Source of the DNA: Areca catechu
Lineage: Eukaryota > Streptophyta > Magnoliopsida > Arecales > Arecaceae
Length of the DNA: 64,000 bases
Direction of reading: 5' to 3'
NCBI GenBank assembly: GCA_021397845.1
Contig: CM038050.1
Location: 146,257,980 to 146,321,979 of the forward strand
The position numbers and the translations under genes were made by a program. The notes beneath the pieces are model-generated. The model was not told the origin of the DNA and did not search any database. It saw only the letters and a program-made list of their open reading frames with translations. Below, in pieces: positions 1-9,734 of this stretch. Every line of letters starts with the position of its first letter. Position 1 is the stretch's first letter.

Positions 1-303
1 ACCTAATTCATAGGTATTTAATTATCCACGTTTCTAATTTATATATTTAAATACCCACTTTTATAAAGGAGGGTATAGACTAGATTTATATCTATGTATA
101 TAATCTTATCTACGTTAGATATTATGTGGGTAAAGCACGTCTACACACACGGAAAAAAAATGTGGATATAAGCTATAGCCACGTCGAACATACCCACATT
201 TAACCAAACATGTGTACTAATGTGGGTATAGACATATATCCATATTTTTTAAGCTTTTATCTACATATTTTCTACGTGGGTGTAGCTCAGTTTTTTTGTA
301 GTG
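1..303 (-). mobile_element. CACTA-like DNA transposon terminus
   Basis: The segment ends at 303 with a sequence whose reverse complement begins CACTACAAAAAAAC, the usual start of plant CACTA (En/Spm) terminal inverted repeats. Upstream, short motifs of the type GTGGGTATAG or its complement recur in both orientations (near 45, 130, 175, 215, 285), which resembles CACTA subterminal repeats. The other end lies outside the window, so neither the paired inverted repeat nor the 3-bp target duplication can be confirmed. No transposase coding is visible. Confidence 0.5.
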
Positions 304-1634
304 TCAAATGATAGAGGGTCCTAGAGACCTATCTATTCTATAGGTCAGGTGCTCCACGATATAAAAATTAGGTACTCCAAACCTGAAAATTTGTTTTCTT
401 ATTAATTATCTCTACACAGTACCTCATTGCTGGGAGGCAGGAGTGGAATTACACATTTGTTGTTTTCCTCTTATAGCCGTGATACTCAAGTGACATTAGC
501 TTCGCTATCCTGAGCTATATTTTATAAATATATATTGTACTAGTAGTTATGGCACCTGTTATGTGCTATGCTTATGTTGTTGGCAGCTCTTAATATTCCA
601 GGATATTGACCTCTTGTATGGATAGCGATACAAAATCGGTTGTTTGATCAAATGCCTATTTTTCTAGTTTTTCATCTTCTAACCAAGACTGTTATGTTGT
701 CGTGTCAATTTTCAGGTTATTTTTATCATTTTCATAATGAACTTTTATTGCACAAGTTTGGAATTTCATTTATCTAAATTCAGGTAGTTTATGAAAATAG
801 AAGATTTTGCACTACTGACAATGTTTTATTATTATAGAAAAATATTTTTCTTTTATTGCAAGGGCTATATTATTTCAAAATGGTCCGGAAAGCAATTTGC
901 TCAACTATACTACTCCGAGTTGGTGCTAATGGTTAAGGACTGAAGTGCAGCACATGAAATATTTTATAGTTTTTAAATCAATTGTAACAATTTTTTTTTT
1001 CTCTTGGGAACTCAGTTTCATTATTATATTGTTTGGGCATGTATATTCTCTTCTTATTCTTGTAACAAGTATTCATCTTGTATGAATTTCTGATGATAAT
1101 TAGGATTAATAATAAAATATTCATTCTTCTTTTAATTTACATATTCGGCTCGTCTCCATGATCTTATTTTACTTGTGTTGTATGTTATTTGAATTGATTA
1201 TCAGTCCTTCTTATGAAATGCAATTTGAAAAATCAGGAATGAAATATTTATTGTAATAAAGATTTTTCTAATTCATGTATTTCTTATATTTGCAATAAAC
1301 CTTTACTTCCACAGTAATATGATAATGGTATTGATATGGCTATATCAGCTGACGTGGGATCCATCTAGGCGCCAGTTGTCAGCCAGCAGATAGAGGTTCC
1401 ACCTAAGTCTGGCACCCAAGCATGGAGCTGAAGTGAATCCCCTCCCGAGGTCAGTTCCCAACCGAGGTCGAACTCAAACCGCCACCGAGCGAAGAATGGG
1501 AGGGCACAGATATTCAAATTATGGCGGGAAAGGGGGCCACCTTTGCCCGAACCCCACCTTTGAGACAATACAACTAAAAGTGACAGCTTGCCTAATGGGG
1601 ACATCGCCAGCACTGATCCCAGAGCAACACTAAT
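304..1634. other. Intergenic DNA without recognisable gene
   Basis: The stretch is mostly AT-rich and has no convincing coding frame. A GC-richer part (about 1350-1630) with short open frames on both strands looks like an eroded LTR remnant rather than a gene. The last five bases, CTAAT at 1630-1634, are the left target duplication of the adjacent solo LTR. Confidence 0.5.
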
Positions 1635-3707
1635 TGTTGAGAAATGTGTCCCAAAGCCAATTGTCTACTATAGACAGTTGTACATTTGATGTAATTGTAT
1701 ATGAATTATATTATTGAATAAAATTTTATTCTAGCAGTTCATCACTATTTCATCTTTCTGTAATGAGTTCTTGAGTGATGAAGTCCTTAGGACTATTTGT
1801 ATGTGATATAGAGAGGATATATCATATAGTCCTAAAATTGTTCGCGACCAAATGATACACTTATTTCAGGACGATAGTATATCAAGTATAGGTCGTTGTG
1901 TACCATAGTCGTTGGTTATCCTCTTAACTAAGGAGTATGGAGACACTGGTATGGCATGCAGATGTTGTGTTTGACATTTCATCGAATGTGACACATCTGT
2001 ACTTTTTTTGTCTAGAGTTTTTGATATGGACGTAGTTATCCCTCAGACATGAGATCGTCATGGTAGCTTGCGAGCAACTCACTGTACTTTGGTGCTGGAC
2101 TATCTGGATTTCTAATCTAAGGATGGAAGGTTTCTGGGTGCAGTTAAGTACTCGTGTAGCAGTGGTCGGATCAAGATGGGATTGACCCCTCCAAAGTGTT
2201 TGGAGCAGATATCTTACTGTGTTTCAATTTAGCAAAACCTTGGCCAGGGTAATCTCTATAAAGTGTTACAGGATTTGTGAGGTTGAGGCACATTATTCAT
2301 GGACTTTATGGGTTGGGCAGTTTAACCCTAAGTCTTATTGAGCATTGAGGTCAAAGGGATTAATTACAGGATTTCCATATCTCCTGGTTCTTGATTATTG
2401 CTCTGCAACTTCGACCTATCCGGACATCGGGTGTCATTGCTAGATGGCAACTTTGACTGGTACTGAAAATGTTCTAGTGCTACCGGCTTAGTGTTCGAAC
2501 CTATGGGGTCACACATCATAGGGGTTTCTACTTGATCTAGTGATCGGAGAATGATTGGGAATAGTTCGTGGACTCACAAAGGAAAAGTATTTTTTCCTTA
2601 TCCTAGTGTCGACACTTGATATTCTTGAAAGTGTCGACACTTGTGTAGGTGTTGACATTTGTTGATTTTGCAAGTGTAGACACTTGATGTCACAAAAGTT
2701 GTGACATAAAATTTTTTCATTAAAAGTTGGTGATGCATGGAGGTGAATTAAGTAATGAGATTACTTGATATCCCAATTTGATTGAGCTATAAAAATCTGG
2801 AATGATTCAAATGGGATTTGGTTCAAAATTGGTTTGGGTCCAATTGGGTTGAACCCAATGTATGCATACTTGACCCAATTGATTTCAGTTATGAACTGAA
2901 ATTAATTAAGATATTATCTGAATTTAAATAGGTTTAAATTCAGTTTTGAGGAGTTATGTAACCTCCCGTGACCATAACTTCATAACCACCCATAACACCT
3001 CCATAACCACCCATAACTCCCCACTCTCCCTCTCCCTCTCCCTCTCCACCTATATAATGGGCTAAAATTAAAGAACGAAAATAACTGATAATTCAGCAGA
3101 GAAATGTTGGAAAAATCAAAAGGGAAGAAAGGGAAGAAACTAAGAAAGGTTCTAGGTTTTGTATGGGTGTGAGGACTTTGAAAAAGAGTGTGCATATTTG
3201 TACCTAGTGACTAGGTCTAGGGATTGAGTGTTTGGGAAGGGTTTCAACATCTCATTCTCCACCTCTTGAGTTTCTTCATTCATTCGGAGAGTCCGGCATC
3301 GAAAGAAGAAAAGGAGTCCTGATCAAATCATTCCATAACAAGCTAGCACTTGGAGTAGAAGTGGATTTTGAAAGAGCCTCGGTGTGAACCACCTGTAGAG
3401 GCCGGACACATGTGTGGCTAAGCAGAGTTCTTTTACCTCTCTGGATCTTCTGCAGTGAAGAGCGTCTTCACTTCATATGAGGTATGGTTTTACATATAGA
3501 AATATGTTGCTTTGAAATGTTCATAGCATGAGTTCATGATTTCATAGTTTATATTACTCATTCATGCAAGATCTTGGGCTAAGTAGCATAGAAAAGTTCT
3601 AAAAGCATGCTTAGATTAAATGTTAATCTTCTTTATTACGCTTCCGCTGTATATTATTTTGAAAAAGTTTTAAAATAGAAAGCATGCTCGTTACATTTTT
3701 CCTTTCA
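1635..3707 (+). mobile_element. Solo LTR, probably Copia, with TSD CTAAT
   Basis: The 2,073-bp segment starts TGTTGAGAAATG and ends TTTCA. It is flanked by CTAAT on both sides (1630-1634 and 3708-3712), so it is a complete LTR left by recombination between two LTRs. A TATATAATGG box at 3051-3060 after a CT-rich tract fixes the plus orientation and gives a U3 of about 1.4 kb. Two GTGTCGACAC palindromes lie at 2606-2615 and 2631-2640. No primer-binding site follows the right end. Assignment to Copia rests on the TG/CA ends, the size and the 5-bp duplication. Confidence 0.75.
3051..3060 (+). promoter_or_regulatory. TATA box of the solo LTR
   Basis: TATATAATGG follows a long CT-rich stretch, the common layout of a plant LTR promoter. 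It gives the orientation of the solo LTR. Confidence 0.5.
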
Positions 3708-3712
3708 CTAAT

Positions 3713-4239
3713 CTCGGAGTAGCACGGATCCCAGAGCAGCATGGATCTTGAAGCAGCATGAATTTTGATGCAGCATGAATCTCGATGCAGCACAGATTTC
3801 AATAAATTCAAATTCAAAAATTAGTTGATTAGGATTTGTTATTTGAAATTTGATTTAAGATTAGGTTGGTTAGGATTGAGATTTGGATAGGCCTTATCTT
3901 GTATTTGAATTTGAACTGTCCTTATCTTTTTATCTTGATTCAAATTCAAATGAGGGTTGGAAAGGTCTATAAATATCACCCTCAGTTCTTTATAAAAAAA
4001 TAGTTTGGTCAATAAAAATGAGTTCTTTTTAGAAAAGAGTGATTCTTTTCTTTCGGATGTGAGGCCCAATCCCAGGGCATGATGAGAGGTCATGTCTAGT
4101 TATCCCCTTCCTTGATTCCATTTTCTTTACCCCCATGTCCTTTGAAATTTATCCAAACGCCTCCAAGTATCGAGGTGGGTGGGATGCCCTAGAGATGAGA
4201 GGTCTTTTCGTTAGTATGAGTCTCAAGGTCTATGAGATC
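3713..4239 (+). other. Short repeats and probable upstream part of an LTR
   Basis: At 3720-3792 a roughly 20-bp motif containing GCAGCATGAAT recurs in degenerate form. A TATA-like CTATAAATA near 3969 precedes transcribed-looking sequence leading to the duplicated LTR end at 4240-4379, so much of this stretch is probably the 5' part of that LTR. Its start cannot be fixed. Confidence 0.35.
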
Positions 4240-4753
4240 CAGATCCCTGTCTTTCATCCCCATTATTTCCTTCACCACTTCCTTACAAAAAAAATAAAAA
4301 TAAAAAAAAAAATAGTGGTACCCTAATCTAGGTGACTTCTAGGCTCACCAACGATCCTACCCCCATCTGTCCCACGTCAATTTGGTATCAGAACCATAAA
4401 ATTAGGGTATGGTTCATATTCCCTCACAAGCCCACCATTCCATCTCTTCCTGTTCAACTCTCGAATGCTCCAGCACATCACTGATCCCTTCCACTCGTTC
4501 CACCGTCGGACAACAACTTATCTCTGATTTCATTCCCACTATCATTCTCCCATGCCCACAACTGACCGGACATCACACCTCCCTCGATCGTGTTCTCTGC
4601 CATCCTCTTCTTTCGATCTCGTCGCTGAGCATCCTTGTGCCGGTGCCCCACCTTTCCTCCCATGATTCGCCTCTCTGCTATTATTTTCTTTGTCCCATTT
4701 TTCCAAGTCCATCAAGAGACCTAGGGTTAAGGTTTTAGGCCTCCACCTCAGAG

Positions 4754-4985
4754 ATGGCCTCCACCTCCTAGCGCGGTGGCTATGGGACCATCCCCACCGC
4801 CCCGGAGGGCACCGTGGCCTCCACCTCCCGCACCGTCGAGTTCTTCTCCCAGGCCAAGGAGCGGGGTGGGGCCTTTGTTCACCACCCACCAGCCATGGCG
4901 CGAGTTTGCAGATCCCACCGCCTTCGGCCATCGCTACAACTGCAGCGAGGCCATGACCCATGCTCGCCATCATTTTCCTCTATGG
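4754..4985 (+). pseudogene. Captured PRA1-family (prenylated Rab acceptor) N-terminal fragment
   Basis: The frame from the ATG at 4754 holds GGYGTIPTAP then FFSQAKERGG. After a single frame change near 4870 it continues as PWREFADPTAFG, then YNCSEAM. These are the conserved N-terminal motifs of plant PRA1 proteins, small membrane proteins that bind prenylated Rab GTPases. An in-frame TAG sits at the sixth codon. Similarity ends near 4985, before the hydrophobic domain. The ATG is preceded by 5'-UTR-like sequence. Position between a PBS and an LTR copy indicates capture by the element. It is not a functional gene. Confidence 0.65.
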
Positions 4986-5732
4986 CCGAAGTTCATCAGA
5001 TCAGCATCACCATAGTCATCTTCCTCTCGACCGAAGACCCCTCACCATCGCCAATGGAAGTCCACGCTCCAGCCGCCCGATCTCGATCATCCCGACCGGA
5101 ACCACCACCGCATTCCACTCCTCCGATCGAGACCACCCTCAACCCCTCCATCGGCCATTTCTCGAAGCAAGCCGACCACTGAAGGCGTGAAGAAGCCCAC
5201 CGTCTCTGCAGCCTGCAACTTAATGGAAGTAGCTTCATCCTCCGATCCAGATCTCCACGCTACCCCTTCTCCAGTGATGGCTCCTTCAAGAACACTGGTG
5301 AAGATCCCGTCCGAAGCCTCCCCGCAAGCCCCTATGCCATAGATTCGTGCGATGCCCGTCCCACCAGATCTCCTCCCTACTGCCATCGCCAGCCATAGCC
5401 GACTCCACCGTCACCACTGTCGCCCTACCAGACCGACTCCGTCCAGCACCGACGCCAGCGACACCCCTCCGCGAGCCCCTATTCCTGGTTCGAGTTCGTG
5501 AAGAAGAAGGGCTATTGCACGAATGTGAAAGCATGGGCACCATTCCTGTTGCCGATTTCAAATCCTGCACGCTCCTCAAAGCTACATAATTATTAAAACT
5601 GCATGGATTTCAAAGCCATAAAGTTTTCAAGCAGGATAAAATTAAAGCATAGATCTCAGAGCGCAATCCTCGTTGACCCAAACTTGATGGAGTCGAGTGT
5701 TTACCACCTTAGGGGAATGATGGGGACATCGT

Positions 5733-5874
5733 CAGATCTCTATCTTTCATCCCCATTATTTCCTTCACCACTTCCTTACAAAAAAAACAAAAATCAAAAA
5801 AAAAAAGTAGTGGTACCTTAATCTAGGTGACTTCTAAGCTCACCAATAATACTACCCCTATCTGTCCCACATCA
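5733..5874 (+). repeat. Truncated 3' LTR copy of the small LTR element
   Basis: The block matches 4240-4379 with several substitutions and small indels and ends TGTCCCACATCA. The sequence upstream differs from that upstream of the left copy, so the 3' LTR has lost its beginning. Confidence 0.65.
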
Positions 5875-6745
5875 CGCCGCTTGAGGCCTGCGGAGAAAGG
5901 TGCCTCGTCAGAGCACTAGAGCCCTCTCAGACCCCAGCTTACGTTGATCAGGAAAGAACATCCCTTTCAAGGTACGGCACTCCCCAGTCTGCCATCTCCA
6001 CTATCCACAAGTAGAAGGTTGTGCCAGAGGAATCAGACCCTGGGGTGGCTGGTCGCATGCCAATACTTTTCCAGGTTTCCCGAAACATGGTGATCAACCA
6101 AAGCATCAGAGCCAACAACATAATTTCCCACCTCAAAGGGGCAAGCAAGAGCTCAGCGCAGTTCCCGCGTGCTGCCAGATGTCACCCCTTGGGACTCCCC
6201 CGAAAAAGGGAACTTCTAGAAAGCAAGAGAAAAAGGGGGGAAGGGAGGTGGAGGTTGGCATATAGAAGGAGAGAGCAAACCAAACACCAGGCTTTGGGGG
6301 CTACTGGAGAACTCGTCGGAAGAGTCCCACAGACACAGCCGATCCCACTCCAATCCTCTTTTTCTGCTAACTCCCTACACTCACCTCCTTCTCGGGAAGC
6401 ACACGACCCCCAAGCATGGAAGCCAGCAAGGAGAAAGTAGCGAGAGGTAAGTAAAGGTAAGAAACCAACACGCTTTCTGTTAAGGTCTTCCTTCATGAAA
6501 CTCTTATCATCCTCTAGAAGCGGAGAGTCCCCCAAGCTCTCCACATCAGAGGTTTCTATTTTCCTCGATTGTCCCACTGACTTGATCATCAGAGTGTCTT
6601 CACCGGAATCCCTGGCCCAAGGTCCTCCCCTGTCTTGCTGGACTCCTGGGGCCAGCGAGCTGACCGTGAGGAGGAGGAGAGGCGAGCATCCGGTGGGAAC
6701 CTGACGCACCGGAGCTACGGGCCACGTTGATCTTGGTGGCAATAG
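5875..6745 (+). mobile_element. Gypsy (Tat-type) LTR remnant
   Basis: Around 6570-6640 lies the motif GACTTGATCATCAGAGTGTC followed by CCGG and CCTGGCCC. Close relatives occur in the Gypsy-1 LTR near 29520 and, on the minus strand, in the Tat-2 LTR near 60480. The end near 6735 (GATCTTGGTGGCA) resembles the Tat-2 LTR end (GATCGGCAACA). The minus-strand 204-codon open frame at 6182-6796 matches nothing and I treat it as chance. The start of this LTR is not defined. Confidence 0.45.
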
Positions 6746-6914
6746 TATAATCCATTTTTTCCTTCCTAACATGTTAGAAATATATATACATAACACATGA
6801 ACATAATTTTAATAAATCATAATAATATATTAATTAGTATAAAATATTTTATTTAGATAATTATAAAATTAAACAATATTTAATAACTCATTTTACCTTA
6901 TCATTTGGTCAGGG
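6746..6914. other. AT-rich stretch without recognisable feature
   Basis: Very AT-rich sequence between the Gypsy LTR remnant and the MITE-like element. I see no gene or clear repeat boundary. Confidence 0.4.
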
Positions 6915-7139
6915 GTATTATTGAGATTCCAAAAAAAATCTTCATCTATTCCTAATGGAATACAGGCTTATTCTTATGTTATCCAAATACCATTTGGAAT
7001 AACACTACATTAATTACATTGAATAAAGTGGAATACCAGATTTTAAACCAAATAAAAATTTGAAATAATAGGAAGAATAAACTATTCCTGGAGAATTCAT
7101 ATTCTTAATCTTGGAATAAATTTTTGCCATCCAAACAAT
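6915..7139. mobile_element. MITE-like element
   Basis: The left end GGTATTATTGAGATTCCA and the reverse complement of the right end, GGTATTGTTTGGATGGC, form imperfect inverted termini. Motifs TATTCC and GGAATA recur between them. Size (about 225 bp), AT-richness and lack of coding suit a non-autonomous DNA element of Tourist or hAT type. The target duplication is not clear. Confidence 0.4.
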
Positions 7140-7142
7140 ACC

Positions 7143-7481
7143 TAAGTCTTTTCTTTGGATCGACATTTCACTTTCTTAAGTCGATACTTGAGCTGTGCTA
7201 CTTAAAAAATATATACAAAACTCTGAATTTTGAAGTGTTAATGTGATTTCTTCCATTCTAGCTCTCAATTGCTTAATAAAAGATGATTTTCTTAGCTTTT
7301 CTACTTGTAAAGACATCCAAAAATATATAATTCTCTTGCCTTAGGGTTGATCCTTTTAGTTTATCTTCTATTAGATTTGAAGGATATCTAAAACATTTAT
7401 CTCATAACTCCAACAAAATATTAGTGCCTCATATATACTCAAATATTTTGTTATTCATCATAATAAAAAATAGAGTCAATA
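7143..7481 (-). repeat. E4 3' LTR, truncated
   Basis: The segment aligns with about 27075-27467 of the E4 5' LTR, though with a gap inside the GTCGATACTT repeats. Its minus-strand start is TATTGACTC, a mutated TGTTGACTT. Only 339 of about 1,516 bp remain; the rest is absent left of the MITE-like element. Confidence 0.75.
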
Positions 7482-7500
7482 ATCTTCTCCCTTTTTGATG
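7482..7500 (-). promoter_or_regulatory. E4 polypurine tract
   Basis: On the minus strand AAAAAGGGAGAAGAT directly precedes the 3' LTR start, the position of the plus-strand primer in reverse transcription. Confidence 0.7.
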
Positions 7501-7559
7501 ATGATAAAATTGAGTATATAAGCATAAAAAGTTTAAAGTATTAGAGTATATGGATCTTA

Positions 7560-8341
7560 ATTATAAATGTTGGTATCATGATGAGATTGATGTTCAATTT
7601 ATTTAGGTATCAGAATAATTCACTAACAATGTTCCTCAAAATTATCAGATCATGAGTGTATCAAGACATAATTGATTATAATAAGTTGATGTGTTAGAAC
7701 ATAAACTGGTGTATCAGAGCATTAATATATTGGATTCATGAACAATCTCTTACATATCATTGTTTTGAGTAATTTACTTATGTATTAGTAGTGTATCAAT
7801 GCTTATGTTAATGTATCAGAACTAGTTTATAGATGTTTCAATATATCATAATGTATCAAGCAGTACTATTGTATAAAGCTAATATATTAGGGCTTATCAC
7901 TAATGTATCAGAACAAATGAAAAGATAGGAAATAGACTTATATGTTCAATTTTTCTCTTCCTTTCATATGTAAATATGCATTCAACTTTAATTTGCTTAT
8001 ATACAATACTTCTACTCTCTCTTTTTATTATCATTCAATAAAGTGAGGTAAACTTAAGATTTTGCTTCTTATTTACATGTCAGCTCCCCATTTTTTTTAT
8101 TTTACTCCCCCTTTTTTCATTATCTCCCCCTTTTTTATTAAGAAATTCATTTGTGCAAAGTATCAAAGCAAACATCAAGAAAAAAAAAAATTCATTCACA
8201 TAAAAGAAAGTGACACAAAAATGAAGATAACATATAACATATAGATATATGTATCAATATAAAATTGATGTTTTGTAGATACCAAAGTACAAAATGCATG
8301 TTCTACAAGACATCAAGATGCAATCATAAAGAAAACATCAA
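7560..8341 (-). other. E4 3' untranslated region with repeated motifs
   Basis: From about 7610 to 7920 the sequence GTATCAGA(GC) or a close variant recurs, so the element sense strand repeatedly carries (GC)TCTGATAC, the sequence of the initiator-tRNA 3' end. At 8083-8140 lie three to four CTCCCC(C)TTTTTT tracts, which are extra PPT-like purine runs in element sense. No coding is visible. Confidence 0.55.
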
Positions 8342-9120
8342 TCTTGTGGATAATATCTATGAGGATACTCCTCATCAAAAGGAAAATCTATGAATATTGG
8401 AGCCATCACCCTAGAAGCTAAGGACCTAGGTATCTTGTAGGTTAGGCTTTTGATCCTACTAGAGGGACCAGAGAGGTAGAAGCTTGGTGTATGAAACCCT
8501 GGAGTCATAGATGTAGTATGAGTGGGCTGGTCAGAGAGTGGTGCTAGAGTCTATTAGTAGAAGGACTTAAACTAGAGCACCGGGATCTGCAGCTAGAGTT
8601 GGCTGATCTATAACTAGAGGTTGCTGATATATTGCTAGAGGAGGCTGATCTGCTACTAGAAAAGGCTGATGTACTACTAGAGAGTGATTTACAAAAGGAG
8701 GTGATGGTAGAGAGTCTGGTGGAGGATCAAATGGTCCTGCTAGAGCTGGAGCGGGAATCAAGTGCTGGATAGCAAATATAATCTCTACAAATCCTATCTC
8801 CACTTTTCCCTTGAGCTGCTCTAAAGAGTATTGAGTATCAGTCCTTAGAACATGTAACTCAGTCTGCATGCGGTCTACTATGATGGATAGAACATGGATG
8901 TCCTCCCTGACCGAGCTAACTATATAAAGTGATCATGTTCTCCATCTCGCCATCAATCTGAGTACTCAGCTAAGGTGCAGCGGATATCTATGGTGAAGGC
9001 AGATCAGTTGTCTCAATATCTGTAGGAATAGCAAGAGGTGTAGTTGATTGCTCTACCTTAGTTGCATCATTAGTGGCTGGCATAGACAATCCTGCCTCTA
9101 TAGATTTGATGTCATCCTTC
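8342..9120 (-). pseudogene. E4 third ORF remnant (C-terminal part)
   Basis: Near 8342-8440 the minus strand encodes RVMAPIFIDFPFDEE, a degenerate form of the C-terminal tail RIMAPVSFDIPSDEE in E1. The open stretch 8567-8869 corresponds to the predicted coiled-coil and proline-rich linker of the E1 and E2 third ORF. The N-terminal domain is missing: the sequence is cut near 9120 and joined to an integrase fragment. Confidence 0.6.
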
Positions 9121-9149
9121 AAGTCGAACTCCACCTCCTATCTTGAACC

Positions 9150-9690
9150 TTTGAGGACCTATCTACCTCCGTATAGAAAAATTATAATCAATGCCCATTT
9201 CATTACAAAAAATTTTGAAATCTTGATTTTCAAATTCAATTCCATATCACTACGAATGTAAACAATTAAGATACCTTTCTTATTTTAAACCTTTTTATAA
9301 AACTTAGTACAAGCTAAAAAAGTTTTATGCTTATATGCTAAAAATATTATCCAAGTAAAATGAGAGAAATCATCTACAATAACTAACCATACTTTTTCTT
9401 CCTAAACTAGTAGTCTTTGTAAATCCAAATAAATCCATATGAAGTAAGTTCAAAGGCCTAGAAGTAGAAACTATACCTTTTGATTTGAAAGAACTCTTAG
9501 TTTGTTTTCCAATTTGGCATGCATCACAAATTTTGTTCTTTTTAAAATTGAGTTTTGGCAAATCTTTTACATGATCTTTTTTGTTCAACTTAGAAAGCAA
9601 ATATATATAAAAATGTCCTAATCTATAGTGTCATAACAAACTAATCTCATTGATATTGGCTTCGAAGAGAGAATTTTTTAATTGAAATGA
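9150..9690 (-). pseudogene. Misplaced Copia integrase fragment inside E4
   Basis: On the minus strand this stretch encodes the GAG-pre-integrase zinc region (RLGH, then CDACQIGKQTKSSF), the first integrase strand (LLHMDLFG) and sequence up to the second catalytic region. The same domains occur again in proper order in E4 (11719-12316 and 22300 onward). This copy is therefore extra and lies downstream of pol, where the pol-ORF3 spacer should be. It has several frameshifts. Confidence 0.65.
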
Positions 9691-9734
9691 TATTACTAAG
9701 AGTTGGGTTTGAGAGAAGGCAAAGAGTTTACTCA

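Larger units (their letters stand above)
4240..5874 (+). mobile_element. Small LTR element with captured host sequence
   Basis: A block of about 140 bp is directly repeated at 4240-4379 and 5733-5874. Both copies hold the A-rich tract, the GTGGTACC segment and the end TGTCCCAC(G/A)TCA. The left copy is followed at once by TGGTATCAGAACC (4383-4395), a slightly mutated initiator-tRNA primer-binding site. The left copy is therefore the end of a 5' LTR and the right copy is part of a truncated 3' LTR. The 1.35-kb internal region has no gag or pol but holds GC-rich sequence including a PRA1-family fragment. The superfamily is unresolved. Confidence 0.6.

Noticed and set aside
4542..4973. 143-codon minus-strand frame as a gene
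   Set aside because: It is antisense to the captured PRA1 fragment in GC-rich DNA, where open frames are common on both strands.
6182..6796. 204-codon minus-strand frame as a gene
   Set aside because: It lies antisense to a Gypsy LTR remnant, and its sequence matches no family I recognise.
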